Made by a program: the position numbers and the translations under genes. The notes under the pieces are model-generated. The model was not told the DNA's origin. It ran no database searches and worked only from the letters and a program-made list of their open reading frames with translations. This document shows, piece by piece, positions 15,952 to 25,800 of a stretch of DNA of 64,000 bases. Source of the DNA: Chitinophaga caseinilytica (GTDB lineage Bacteria > Bacteroidota > Bacteroidia > Chitinophagales > Chitinophagaceae); contig NZ_CP150096.1 of NCBI RefSeq assembly GCF_038396765.1, positions 1,099,001 to 1,163,000 on the forward strand, given 5' to 3'. Position 1 is the stretch's first letter; the number at the start of each line of letters is the position of its first letter.

Positions 15952-18900
15952 ATGTCGCTACCCCATTTATTAAAATATGTATATAATAACGGCACCGACG
16001 AGGTGATCCGAAGGGGGAAACGCATATTCGCAACCGGCGGCGTAGAGCTGCTCGAAGGCGATCCCGTACTGCGCTCGGCCTCGTTCCGGGTAAAGAGCGA
16101 CACGCATGCCAATTTCTATAAAGTTACCATCAGCAAATACAACGAGCCGGCTACGATGAGCGTGCGTTGCCAATGCCCCTATAACCTGGGAGACATTTGC
16201 CGCCACGAAGCCGCCGCCCTTTTCCAGCTCCAGGAAATGCTGGACAGGAACCATTTCGATGCGTTCGACACGCAATACGACCAGCAACACACGCTGATCA
16301 AGATGAAGTCGATCGATCTCAAGACCATCAAACTCCTTACTTCCAATACCATCATCTCCGAAGCGGACCGCATCCTGCGGAAAACGCAGGCCGTCATCAA
16401 ATCCGCCAAAGACGAAAAAGTGGAAGCCGAACTGCGGACCGAAGGGAAGAAATATCCCCTCATCCTCCAGCGGAACGAAGAACGCAATTTCGATACACAT
16501 TGTACCTGCGACGAGCACGAGCATCCGCTCTGCGTCCACAAAACTGCGCTGTTCCTGCAGCTCCTCACCGCCCACGGGCCCTTCTATTTCGATACGCTCC
16601 GTAACTGGGACAAAGAGAAGAACAAACTCCTCTCCTCCTACGGCTATTCGCTCAACGACGATCTCGAAGGCAAATTCGCGTTCTCCTACATGAACGGGAA
16701 ACCCTTCCTGCGCGTGCTCGACCCCACCATCAAAAAAGTGGAGGCCGTTGCCGCCGCCAAAACCGAATCGGCCCCGGAACCGGAAGAAACACTCACCGTA
16801 GCCAGGCGCCTGGGCGTGGTGCTCAATGCCAACGACAAACTGTTCCCCTATTTCCAGATGGAACTGGTGAGCGGAGATGCGAACGAAGATGAAACGGAAT
16901 TCGTGTCGCTGGTAAACCGCATCGACCTGGGCAAATACGTCGACTTTTACCTTTTCAAGGAGAAAGACCGCGACCTCATTTCGCCCATCCGCAAGCTGCA
17001 ACACACCGAAGTCAACAAGTTCCTCAACAAGAACTCCCCCTTCGCCGGCATCTGGGAAAACATCATGCACGAAAGCGAAAGCGGCCTGCCCATGGAAACC
17101 ATGGAGCTCATCGTGGAATACCTCCAGCCCAAACTCGCCAAGCTGTTCCCGCTGCTGACCGACCACCGGCTCGTGTTCCTCCTGCGCGACGGGCAGTTGT
17201 TCAAAACCAAGAACCTGCAACAAATCCAGGTATCCGGATATCCCCTCAAACCTTACTTCAAAGCCGGCAACGGCGGCGATCATATAGAAGTAACCGCCTG
17301 GGTAGACATCGACGGCGAAGCCGTGAACGTATCGGCCAACCAGTGGGCCAGCCCGCTGTTGTTCCTCTACAACAATACCCTGCATTACTTCAACAATCCG
17401 AAAGATTCCATCCACCTCCTGCAATACCAGGAGCATAACGCCGTGCGCGTGCCCACCAACGAGTGGCAGGATTTTCTCAAGGAATCCATCCTCCCGCTCG
17501 GCAGGGAATACGCCGTTCAGTACGATGCGTCGCTGCTGGCGGAAGTGGACGACGTGATCCCCGAAAACCGCGTCTACCTGAAAGAAATGGGCGAAACATT
17601 CGTGATACAGCCCGCGTTCTCCTATCATGGGCACGACGTGGAGTGGAACGAGGAAACCCGCATCACCGTTCAGGAAGGCAACAAAGTACTGGTGATCCAC
17701 CGGAACAAGGAAGCGGAAGATAATTTCGTGAACAGCATCCGCGCGCTGCACACCAACTTCTCCGTCAGCAGTAACTACAACTATTTCTTCCTCCGCGCAA
17801 AAGAAGCCCTGAAGAACAACTGGTTCTTCCTCTTCTTCGACGCGCTGAAGGAAATGGACGTACGCGTTTTCGGCTTCGAGCAACTGCGGAACTTCCGCTT
17901 CTCTGCGCAGAAACCCGTCACCAACCTGCAGATCAGCTCCGGCATCGACTGGTTCGACGCGCAGGTGGAAGTAGTGTATGGCGATCAGAAAGTCGGGATA
18001 CGCGACATCAAGCGCGCACTCGCCAACAAACAGAATTACGTGCAACTGGCAGACGGCTCCCTGGGCCTGCTGCCGGAAGAATGGCTGAAAAAATATTCCC
18101 TCCTTTTCAAGATAGGGGAAGAAAAAGATAAAGGCGCCGGCCTCAAACTGAGCAAATACAACTTCTCGGTGATCGACGAGCTGTACGAGTTCATCGACGA
18201 TGAGGCCATCCTCGTTGAGCTCGACGAAAAGCGGCGCAAACTGCTCCAGTTCGACGAGATCCGCAGCGTAGACCTGCCCACCAACCTCAACGCCAACCTG
18301 CGGCCTTACCAGGAAAGCGGCTTCCAGTGGCTCAATTACCTCGACGAAGTGAAGTGGGGCGGGATTTTGGCGGACGATATGGGTCTTGGTAAAACCGTGC
18401 AGGCGCTTACGTTCATCCAGCACTACAAGAACGTGCACGAACAATGCACCATGCTGGTGGTTTGCCCCACTACCCTGATCTATAACTGGGAGAACGAGAT
18501 CAAGAAATTCACACCGGGCATCACCTATCACATCCATCACGGCCCGCAACGCCTCCGGATTTCGGAGGAGCTGGGCGCTTTCGACGTCATCATCACCACC
18601 TACGGCACCCTGCGCAGCGACGTGCAGCTGCTCATGAAGATCGATTTCGACTACGTGATCCTCGATGAATCGCAGGCGATCAAAAACCCGCAGTCGAAGG
18701 TGACCAAAGCCGCGCAACTGCTGAACACCCGCAACCGCATCGCGCTGTCGGGTACGCCCATGCAAAACAATACCTTCGATATCTACGCCCAGATGAACTT
18801 CCTCAACCCGGGGATGCTCGGCAGCGTAGACTTCTTCCGCAACGAATTTGCCACGCCGATAGACAAGTTCCAGGACGAGGAAAGGAAAGAGCACCTGAAA

Positions 18901-19686
18901 AAGCTCATCTATCCCTTCATCCTCCGCAGAACGAAAGAACAGGTGGCCAAAGACCTGCCGGAGAAAATCGAGACCGTCATCTTCTGCGAAATGGACCCGG
19001 AACAGCGCCATATCTACGACGCCTACCGCAACTCCTACCGCTCCAAGATCCTCGGCGTTATCGAAGACCAGGGGATGGAACGCAGCCAGCTCACGATTTT
19101 GCAGGGCCTCATGAAGCTCCGCCAGATCTGCGACTCGCCCGCCATCCTCAACGAAGCGGAAAAATATCCCAACCACTCCGTGAAACTGCATGAGCTGACG
19201 CGTGAGATCTCTGAAAATATCAGCAATCACAAAGTGCTGGTATTCAGTCAATTTCTCGGCATGCTCGGCCTCATTAAAGACCGCCTCGCCCATCAGAAGA
19301 TACCGTATGAATATTTCGACGGCTCCACCAGCACCATGGACCGCGAAAAAGCCATCCAGAACTTCCAGAACAACGAGGAATGCCGCGTGTTCCTCATTTC
19401 CCTCAAAGCCGGTGGCGTAGGTCTCAACCTCACCGCGGCCGACTATGTCTATATCGTAGACCCCTGGTGGAACCCCGCGGTGGAACAACAGGCCATCGAC
19501 CGGACGCACCGTATCGGGCAAACGAAGAACATCTTCGCCTACCGCATGATCTGTAAAGACACCGTGGAAGAAAAAATCCTGGAACTGCAGGAACGGAAGA
19601 AATCGCTGGTGAAAGACATCATCGCCGACGATTCCGGCTTCATCAAAAAACTCACGAAAGAAGACGTGCTCTACCTCTTCAGCTAA
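15952..19686 (+). CDS. SNF2-family helicase with two N-terminal SWIM-type zinc motifs
   Basis: A 1,244-residue SNF2/Swi2-type DNA translocase. A SWIM motif lies at about residues 71-90 (VRCQCPYNLGDICRHEAAAL). A second CxCx(n)CxH motif is at about 182-198 (HCTCDEHEHPLCVHKTAL). The middle 600 residues form the bacterial SNF2-associated region. The ATPase begins near residue 800: ILADDMGLGKT (Walker A), LDESQAIKNP (DExx box, DESQ instead of DEAH), SGTPMQNN, SLKAGGVGLNLTAADYV and the arginine-finger motif QAIDRTHRIGQ. It probably remodels protein-DNA complexes or acts in DNA repair. The -7-like TACTTTTG at 15814-15821 may be its promoter. Its stop overlaps the convergent response regulator by 8 bp. 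Confidence 0.93.
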   Translation: MSLPHLLKYVYNNGTDEVIRRGKRIFATGGVELLEGDPVLRSASFRVKSDTHANFYKVTISKYNEPATMSVRCQCPYNLGDICRHEAAALFQLQEMLDRNHFDAFDTQYDQQHTLIKMKSIDLKTIKLLTSNTIISEADRILRKTQAVIKSAKDEKVEAELRTEGKKYPLILQRNEERNFDTHCTCDEHEHPLCVHKTALFLQLLTAHGPFYFDTLRNWDKEKNKLLSSYGYSLNDDLEGKFAFSYMNGKPFLRVLDPTIKKVEAVAAAKTESAPEPEETLTVARRLGVVLNANDKLFPYFQMELVSGDANEDETEFVSLVNRIDLGKYVDFYLFKEKDRDLISPIRKLQHTEVNKFLNKNSPFAGIWENIMHESESGLPMETMELIVEYLQPKLAKLFPLLTDHRLVFLLRDGQLFKTKNLQQIQVSGYPLKPYFKAGNGGDHIEVTAWVDIDGEAVNVSANQWASPLLFLYNNTLHYFNNPKDSIHLLQYQEHNAVRVPTNEWQDFLKESILPLGREYAVQYDASLLAEVDDVIPENRVYLKEMGETFVIQPAFSYHGHDVEWNEETRITVQEGNKVLVIHRNKEAEDNFVNSIRALHTNFSVSSNYNYFFLRAKEALKNNWFFLFFDALKEMDVRVFGFEQLRNFRFSAQKPVTNLQISSGIDWFDAQVEVVYGDQKVGIRDIKRALANKQNYVQLADGSLGLLPEEWLKKYSLLFKIGEEKDKGAGLKLSKYNFSVIDELYEFIDDEAILVELDEKRRKLLQFDEIRSVDLPTNLNANLRPYQESGFQWLNYLDEVKWGGILADDMGLGKTVQALTFIQHYKNVHEQCTMLVVCPTTLIYNWENEIKKFTPGITYHIHHGPQRLRISEELGAFDVIITTYGTLRSDVQLLMKIDFDYVILDESQAIKNPQSKVTKAAQLLNTRNRIALSGTPMQNNTFDIYAQMNFLNPGMLGSVDFFRNEFATPIDKFQDEERKEHLKKLIYPFILRRTKEQVAKDLPEKIETVIFCEMDPEQRHIYDAYRNSYRSKILGVIEDQGMERSQLTILQGLMKLRQICDSPAILNEAEKYPNHSVKLHELTREISENISNHKVLVFSQFLGMLGLIKDRLAHQKIPYEYFDGSTSTMDREKAIQNFQNNEECRVFLISLKAGGVGLNLTAADYVYIVDPWWNPAVEQQAIDRTHRIGQTKNIFAYRMICKDTVEEKILELQERKKSLVKDIIADDSGFIKKLTKEDVLYLFS

Positions 19687-20377
19687 TCAACTTATACCCC
19701 ACCCCGCGAATATTGACGATCTGGATCTTCGGATCGTCTTTCAGATACCTGCGCAATTTTGTGATGAAAACGTCCATGCTGCGGGCGTTGAAGAAATTAT
19801 CGTCGCCCCAGAGGTCGAGCAGTACGGGCCGGCGCTCCATCACCTGGTTTTTGTGCCGGCAAAGGCGCAGCAGTACTTCGGACTCGCGGTGCGAAAGGTA
19901 CTCCGTGTACCCGTTCCGCGTGAGTGTCTGCTTGTAGGGCTGGAAAAGGAACTGGCCGATGAGGATTTCGTTTTCGGATGGCGGAGGTGGCGCGGCATGT
20001 CCTCCGAAACGCGCCAGCAGCGATCGTATGCGGACGATCAGCTCGTCCATGCTGAAGGGTTTTTTCAAATAATCGTTCCCGCCGGATTCAAATCCTTTTA
20101 CCACATCCGCGGTTTGTGATTTGGCGGTGAGGAAGATGATGGGCACCTGCTTGTCGGTTTTCCGGATTTCGGTGGTGAGCGAAAATCCGTCGAGGTTGGG
20201 CATCATGACGTCCATCACGATAGCATCCGGTTTGTACTGGCGGAACAGGCGGAGGCCTTCCACGCCGTCTGCCGCGCAAATCATGTTAAAACCGCGCGTT
20301 TCGAGGCTGTCTTTCACGATCTGTGCGAGTTGCCATTCGTCTTCGATGAGTAATATGACGGGTTGGGATATGCTCAT
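19679..20377 (-). CDS. OmpR-family response regulator
   Basis: A 232-residue two-component regulator. The receiver domain has the acidic pair ED at residues 12-13, phospho-acceptor Asp-56 in VMDVMMPNLDG, Thr-84 in FLTAK and Lys-106 in YLKKPF. After a proline-rich linker (AAPPPPSEN) comes an OmpR/PhoB winged helix (YLSHRESEVLLRLC, FITKLRRYLKDDPKIQIVNIRGVGYKLI). Its start codon overlaps the stop of the upstream histidine kinase by 4 bp, so the pair is one operon. Targets are unknown. Confidence 0.95.
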   Translation of the reverse strand: MSISQPVILLIEDEWQLAQIVKDSLETRGFNMICAADGVEGLRLFRQYKPDAIVMDVMMPNLDGFSLTTEIRKTDKQVPIIFLTAKSQTADVVKGFESGGNDYLKKPFSMDELIVRIRSLLARFGGHAAPPPPSENEILIGQFLFQPYKQTLTRNGYTEYLSHRESEVLLRLCRHKNQVMERRPVLLDLWGDDNFFNARSMDVFITKLRRYLKDDPKIQIVNIRGVGYKLIS

Positions 20378-21864
20378 GCTGCGGGGATTTCCAGTTGAAA
20401 TTCGCTGCCCTTGTCGGGCTCGCTTTTTACTTTGATGCTGCCGCCGTGTTTCTCGGCGATCTTCTTCACATAACTCAATCCAAGCCCGAAACCTTTTACA
20501 TTATGCAGGTTGCCGGACGGTACGCGGAAGAATTTATCGAAAATGCTGTTGTGATAACCATGCGGGATGCCGATACCATTGTCTTTCACCGAAATGCGCA
20601 CCCATCCCGGCCGGCGGGCCACATGCACGGAAATTTCGGCCGGGTCGTTGGAATATTTGATGGCATTGTCGACCAGGTTGTTGATGGCGTGGGAAAGATG
20701 AGTGGGATCGGCGAGCACGAGCGGGTCGGCGAGCAAGGTATAGCTGAAATCGATTTTTTTACCGGATTTGAGGCGGTGGTTGGAAATGATGTCGGCGATG
20801 ATATCGTTGAGGTCCACCATTTCGGGTTGGAGCATCACCTCTTCTTTTTCTTCCGCGGCGATGTGGAGCACTTTTTCGACGAGGTCGCCCAGGCGCTGCA
20901 GCTCTTGCCGGGAAATGCGGAGGTAATTGGCGGTTTTCTGGGGATCGGCGAGGGCGTTGAACCGCTCGAGCGCCTCCACGGCCGCGGATACCGTGGCGAT
21001 GGGGGTTTTCAGCTCGTGGGTCATGTTATTGATGAAATCGTTGCGGACTTCCGAAAGTCTTTTCTGCCGGAGGATCGTGCGGAGCATATACAGGAACGAG
21101 CCCACCGTCAGCAACAGCAAAACAGCCGTAGCGGCGAGGCTGCCGGTCATCCGGCCCAGAATATGCGGCATGGGGCTGGCAAAAATAGCCGTTACAAATA
21201 TGTTGTTGATGGGGTTGAAAGGGATGATGGTGGTGCGGAACGGTGATTTGGGGAGGGATTGGAAGGCTTCGTGGCTGAGTGCGAGCGTATCCAGCTGGAA
21301 GCCGGTATTGATCCCCCGGTTCCCCAGCTCTATCCGGTAAAGACTGTCTAACTGATTGATAGTAAGGGAGGTGCGATAAAAATCCCTTCTCACCAGCACT
21401 TCCGAAATTTTGCGGGACAGCGTATCCGTCAACTGCCGGATCTGGGTGTCGCGGCGTACCATGTGCAATTCGACGTTCTCCCCTTCCGGCGGCGTCCCGA
21501 AATCGTCTGTCGGAAAAGCCGGTCGCGTGGGCCCCGCAAGGAAGTACGCGTTCTTGACCACGGCGCCGGAGGCTGCCGCGGCGGAATCCAGGTCGCTCAC
21601 GATGCGGGTTACCTGGCCCATTGGCGAGATGCTGTCTGGCATGGTGGAAGTGAACGTCAGGTTGAATTTGGACAGGCCGAGCACTTTGCCGGCGTCGCCG
21701 AACTGTTTATGGAAAACAGCCGTGCGGAGGGCGTCGTTGATATCGCGCTGGAATTCCTGCAGGCGGATCTGGTACGCCTGGTACAGCCAGTACCCCTGGA
21801 GGGTGAGGATACCGAGTATGCAGGCGGTCATGAGCACGAGTATGTTTCTGATGCGGTTGCGCAT
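20374..21864 (-). CDS. Sensor histidine kinase
   Basis: A 496-residue inner-membrane kinase. Transmembrane helices lie at about residues 8-28 and 245-265, flanking a periplasmic sensor region of about 215 residues with no recognised domain. HisKA carries His-283 in NNMTHELKTPIATVSAAVE. The ATPase shows the N box NNLVDNAIKYS, G1 KDNGIGIPHG and G2 GFGLGLSYVKKIAEKHGG. It phosphorylates the downstream OmpR regulator, with which it overlaps by 4 bp. The GLPGLI/outer-membrane-barrel genes are divergent, with start codons about 118 bp apart, so they are plausible targets. Confidence 0.95.
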   Translation of the reverse strand: MRNRIRNILVLMTACILGILTLQGYWLYQAYQIRLQEFQRDINDALRTAVFHKQFGDAGKVLGLSKFNLTFTSTMPDSISPMGQVTRIVSDLDSAAAASGAVVKNAYFLAGPTRPAFPTDDFGTPPEGENVELHMVRRDTQIRQLTDTLSRKISEVLVRRDFYRTSLTINQLDSLYRIELGNRGINTGFQLDTLALSHEAFQSLPKSPFRTTIIPFNPINNIFVTAIFASPMPHILGRMTGSLAATAVLLLLTVGSFLYMLRTILRQKRLSEVRNDFINNMTHELKTPIATVSAAVEALERFNALADPQKTANYLRISRQELQRLGDLVEKVLHIAAEEKEEVMLQPEMVDLNDIIADIISNHRLKSGKKIDFSYTLLADPLVLADPTHLSHAINNLVDNAIKYSNDPAEISVHVARRPGWVRISVKDNGIGIPHGYHNSIFDKFFRVPSGNLHNVKGFGLGLSYVKKIAEKHGGSIKVKSEPDKGSEFQLEIPAA

Positions 21865-21982
21865 GATGTAAAGCTATTCAATCTCATCCAACAGCCGCGA
21901 GACGCTTAACACTAATTAACAAACGTTATGAGTGGTTAACCCTTTTCCCCGCCCGGCTGCGTCATCTTTACAGAAAAAAGCC

Positions 21983-22837
21983 ATGAAAACGTACCTGATT
22001 CTTTGTGCCGGACTGTTGACAGCCGCTGCCGTGCAGGCGCAGCAGCCGTCGGGCGTAATCGAATACGAAGTGAACTCCAAGATCGAGATGGGCCAGTTCA
22101 AGATGGTCATGCGCAGTGCAGACGGGTCGGTGACCACGAGCAACACGCCTCCGCCCGACATGCCGAACCTCCTTACTTTCAGCCAGACGTTCACCTTCGC
22201 CGGAGGGATGGGTAAGCTGGAAACGGAGAACGGTGGTAATATGATGCGGAAAATGACATTAAACCTCCCTGCGGGCGGTGGGCCTCCGGGCGGAGCTTCC
22301 GTTTCGGCAGGCGTAGCCGGGACGATGGCGGCTCCCGGGCCGGTTGGCCGGTCATCATCACTGCGCCCCCCTGTCACCAACGCAACGTATATTGACTTGC
22401 TAAACAAGCGGTATTTGTCGGTCCTCACGCAAAATAAAGATAGTGTGGTGGCCGGGGTTTGGTATTCGGAAGAAGCTTACAAACCTGCCGCGGAAATAAA
22501 AACCTCCGGGAGAACGAAGACCATCGCGGGGTTCCGTTGCCAGCGGGCTACGGCTGTTGTGGGCGAGGAATCTTTCGTGATCTGGTACACGACCGAGATC
22601 CCGATGCTGTTTTCGCCGGTGAACGGGGTTTGGCCGCCGCAGGGCGTAGTGCTGGCTTTGGAAAGCGAGAAACGCTCGTATATGGCGAAGAAAGTGGAGC
22701 TGAAACCCGTGCCCGATGCGCCGGCGTTGCCCGCAGGTGCGGAAAAGCTCACGGCGGTGCAGTTGAAGGAAAAGCAAAGGAGTATCCTGGAAGCGTTTCA
22801 CAACGAACAACTGAAAAAATTACAGGAAGCGGAATAA
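21983..22837 (+). CDS. GLPGLI family secreted protein
   Basis: A 284-residue protein with a signal peptide (MKTYLILCAGLLTAAAVQAQ); the ATG at 21983 is chosen because the upstream frame lacks a signal. It follows the GLPGLI pattern of Bacteroidota: SGVIEYEV at the mature N-terminus, IAGFRCQRAT, FVIWYTTEIPM and then the degenerate signature SPVNGVWPPQGVVLALE in place of GPxxFxGLPGLIL. An insert rich in Gly/Pro/Ala occurs at about residues 95-130. Such genes regularly precede an outer-membrane barrel of the carboxypeptidase-regulatory type, as here (31 bp gap). Function is unknown. Confidence 0.82.
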   Translation: MKTYLILCAGLLTAAAVQAQQPSGVIEYEVNSKIEMGQFKMVMRSADGSVTTSNTPPPDMPNLLTFSQTFTFAGGMGKLETENGGNMMRKMTLNLPAGGGPPGGASVSAGVAGTMAAPGPVGRSSSLRPPVTNATYIDLLNKRYLSVLTQNKDSVVAGVWYSEEAYKPAAEIKTSGRTKTIAGFRCQRATAVVGEESFVIWYTTEIPMLFSPVNGVWPPQGVVLALESEKRSYMAKKVELKPVPDAPALPAGAEKLTAVQLKEKQRSILEAFHNEQLKKLQEAE

Positions 22838-22868
22838 TTAACCCATAAGAAAAGACACAGCGCCCCTC

Positions 22869-25800
22869 ATGAAGAAGATCCGTCAGATATGCCTGTTGAC
22901 CATATGGCTGGTGCTCGGGATTGCCACCGCATCCCGCGCCCAGCTCCGCGAATTCCGCGTAACCGGCCGCATTACCGACCAGGCTACCCGCGAAGCGCTC
23001 CCTAATGCCCCCGTGGCCCTGCTGGGCAAGGATTCCGTGACGGCCGCCCATGCCGTGACGGACTCCCTCGGGCGGTTTACCCTCACAGCTACCCAGCGGG
23101 GCTCCCTGCGCCTGGTGATCGCTTACATGGGATACACGCAATATACCCGCGAGCTCCAGGTGTCGGATACCGTTACCTCCATTTCAGCAGGAACCATCGC
23201 TATGGCGCCGAAAGGCATCAACCTCGCGCGGATCGATGTGGAAGGGTTCCGACAACCGATTACCCTGAAAGAAGACACCATCGAATACAACGCCGGATCG
23301 TTCAAAACAAAGGAAAACGCCGTGGTGGAAGAACTGCTGAAAAAATTACCGGGTATCACCGTGGAGCGCGATGGTACCATCAAAGCCGGTGGCGAAACGG
23401 TTTCAAAAGTGTTGGTGGACGGGAAGCCCTTCTTCGGCAACGATCCTAAAATGGCCACGCGCAACCTCCCCGCGGATATCCTGGAAAAAGTGCAGCTCAT
23501 CGACCAGAAAAGCGAACAGGCACAGTTTACGGGCATCCCCGACGGTCAAACGCAAAAGGTGCTGAACTTCACCGTGAAGGAAAACAAGCGCAGAGGGTTT
23601 TTCGGGCGGGCAACGGCAGGTTACGGCACCGATAATCGATTCTCCGGCAACGCCAACGTCAACGCATTCCGGAAAGAAAAACAGTATTCCTTCATCGGCA
23701 GCGCCAACAACACCAACGGCACCAGCAATCCCGAAGGCGGATTGGGCAACATGGGAGGAACATCGGGCATCTCCCGGAATTGGTTCGGCGGAATTCAATA
23801 TAATAACAGCACGTCGAACAGGCTCAAGGTGAACGGCAGTTACCACATCAACGACGGGCGGACGGAAACGGAATCCAACGGCAGCCGCCAGAATATTTTC
23901 CGGAAAGATTCATCGAGTTATGTGCAGGATATGAATAATGGCTTCAACTCTGCCACCACACATAATATGAATATGCGGCTGGAAGGCGAGATCGATTCAT
24001 TCTACTCCTTCATCGTAACGCCGAACGTGATGTATTCCAACAACGATAGTTACTCCCAACGCTTCAGCACCACGCTCAATAATGACCGGGATACCGTCAA
24101 TACCAACCGCAGCAGCGGGATCACTTCGTCCAAAACGCCTAACATTTCCACCAGCGCCCTGCTTCGCCGGAAATTCAGGAAAAAAGGACGGACGCTCAGC
24201 GCCAACCTGACGTACAACTACAGCAACAGCGACGTCACCAATTTCAACGAAGCCTATACCCGCTTCACGGCAAATGGACAGTCGCGGCTAGATACGATCG
24301 ATCAAAAAGTACAATCCGAAAATACGTCCAGGCTGTTCAATATACGCCTCGCTTATACCGAACCTGTTTTCCGCAACCGGTTCCTGGAGGTCAATTATAC
24401 GTACAATAACGGCCTGAGCTCGTCTGACCGCTACACATGGGACCGCAGCAAGCCCGGCGGGGAATACGATCAGCTGAACGATAGCCTTACCAATCATTTC
24501 AACAACATCACGGAGTACCACCAGGCGGGCCTCAACCTGCGGACGGAAAAGCTGAAATACAACTATACCATCGGCTTCAACGTGCAGCGGAATATGCTGG
24601 AAAGCCGGAACCTGACGAAAGGGGAAACGATTGCCCAGACAACCACCAACTTCTCGCCCACGGCCCAATTCGCGTATAATTTTTCGCAGAACAAACGGTT
24701 TAAGATGACGTACCGGGGCAATACCTCCCAGCCCTCGCTCGACCAGTTGCAACCCGTTCCCGATCTCTCGAACCCGCTGCTGATCCGGCTGGGGAACCCC
24801 GACCTGAAGCCTTCTTTCCAAAACATGGTCAACATTTCCTACAATACGTTCAACAAGGAGAATTACCGCAGCTGGTTTTTGGGGATGACGGGGGTGGCCA
24901 ATCTCAACAAGATCGTGAACAGTACCACGCTCCGGCAAGACGGGGTGCAGGTAACGCAGCCGGTAAACCTGAATGGGAGCTACAATCTGAATGCGTTTTC
25001 GGTGATCGGCCTTCCGCTGGACAAATCCCAGAAAGCCGCCTTCAACTTCACGACGGAAGCGGGTTACCGCAAAGAGCCAAGTCTTGTGAACGGCGCCAAG
25101 AATTTCGCCAACAACCTGACTTTGGGGCAAGTGGTGAACTTCAACTATTCGATGCAAGACAAATATTATCTGGGTACGGAAGCCAGGGTAACGTTCAACG
25201 ACGCCAGCTTTTCCGCGAGCCCGCAGAACAATGCGAAATACTTCAATTACGATCTCAGCCTCGATGCGGCGGTTACCCTGCCCTGGGATGTGGCGGTGAA
25301 CGCGCAGACGCTGTATACCGCTACAACGGGCCGTGGAGAAGGGTTTGATCAGCAGTTTACCCGCATCAACGCGTCTATCGCCAAAACATTCCTGCCCCGG
25401 CGCCAGGGCGTGCTGCGGTTGCATGTGTACGACCTGCTGAACCAAAGCGTGAGCGTGAACCGGACGGTGGCCGACAACTATATCGAAGACACCCGGAATA
25501 TGGTGCTCCGCCGCTATTTCATGCTTTCCTTCACCTGGATTTTCAACCGGTTCGGCGGGCAAAACGGCGCTCCCCGCCCCCGATCATCCGCTGACGGCCC
25601 GGAAAAATCCTACCTTCCCCCGAAATCTGAACGCATGACCGAAGGTTATTCCGGCACTCTGCTCTTCAAAAAACTCGGCATCCGCGAAAACACAAGGTTG
25701 CGGCCGCTGCACGCGCCTCCCCATTACCGGGAGCTGCTGGCCGGGATGCCGCCCACCGCGGAGATCGTGCAGAGGGGTGCAGAGGTCATTCATGCGTTTT

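Noticed and set aside
15970..19521. Open frame of 1,183 codons on the minus strand
   Set aside because: Antisense to the well-supported SNF2 helicase; it has no domain and its composition follows the codon bias of the true gene.
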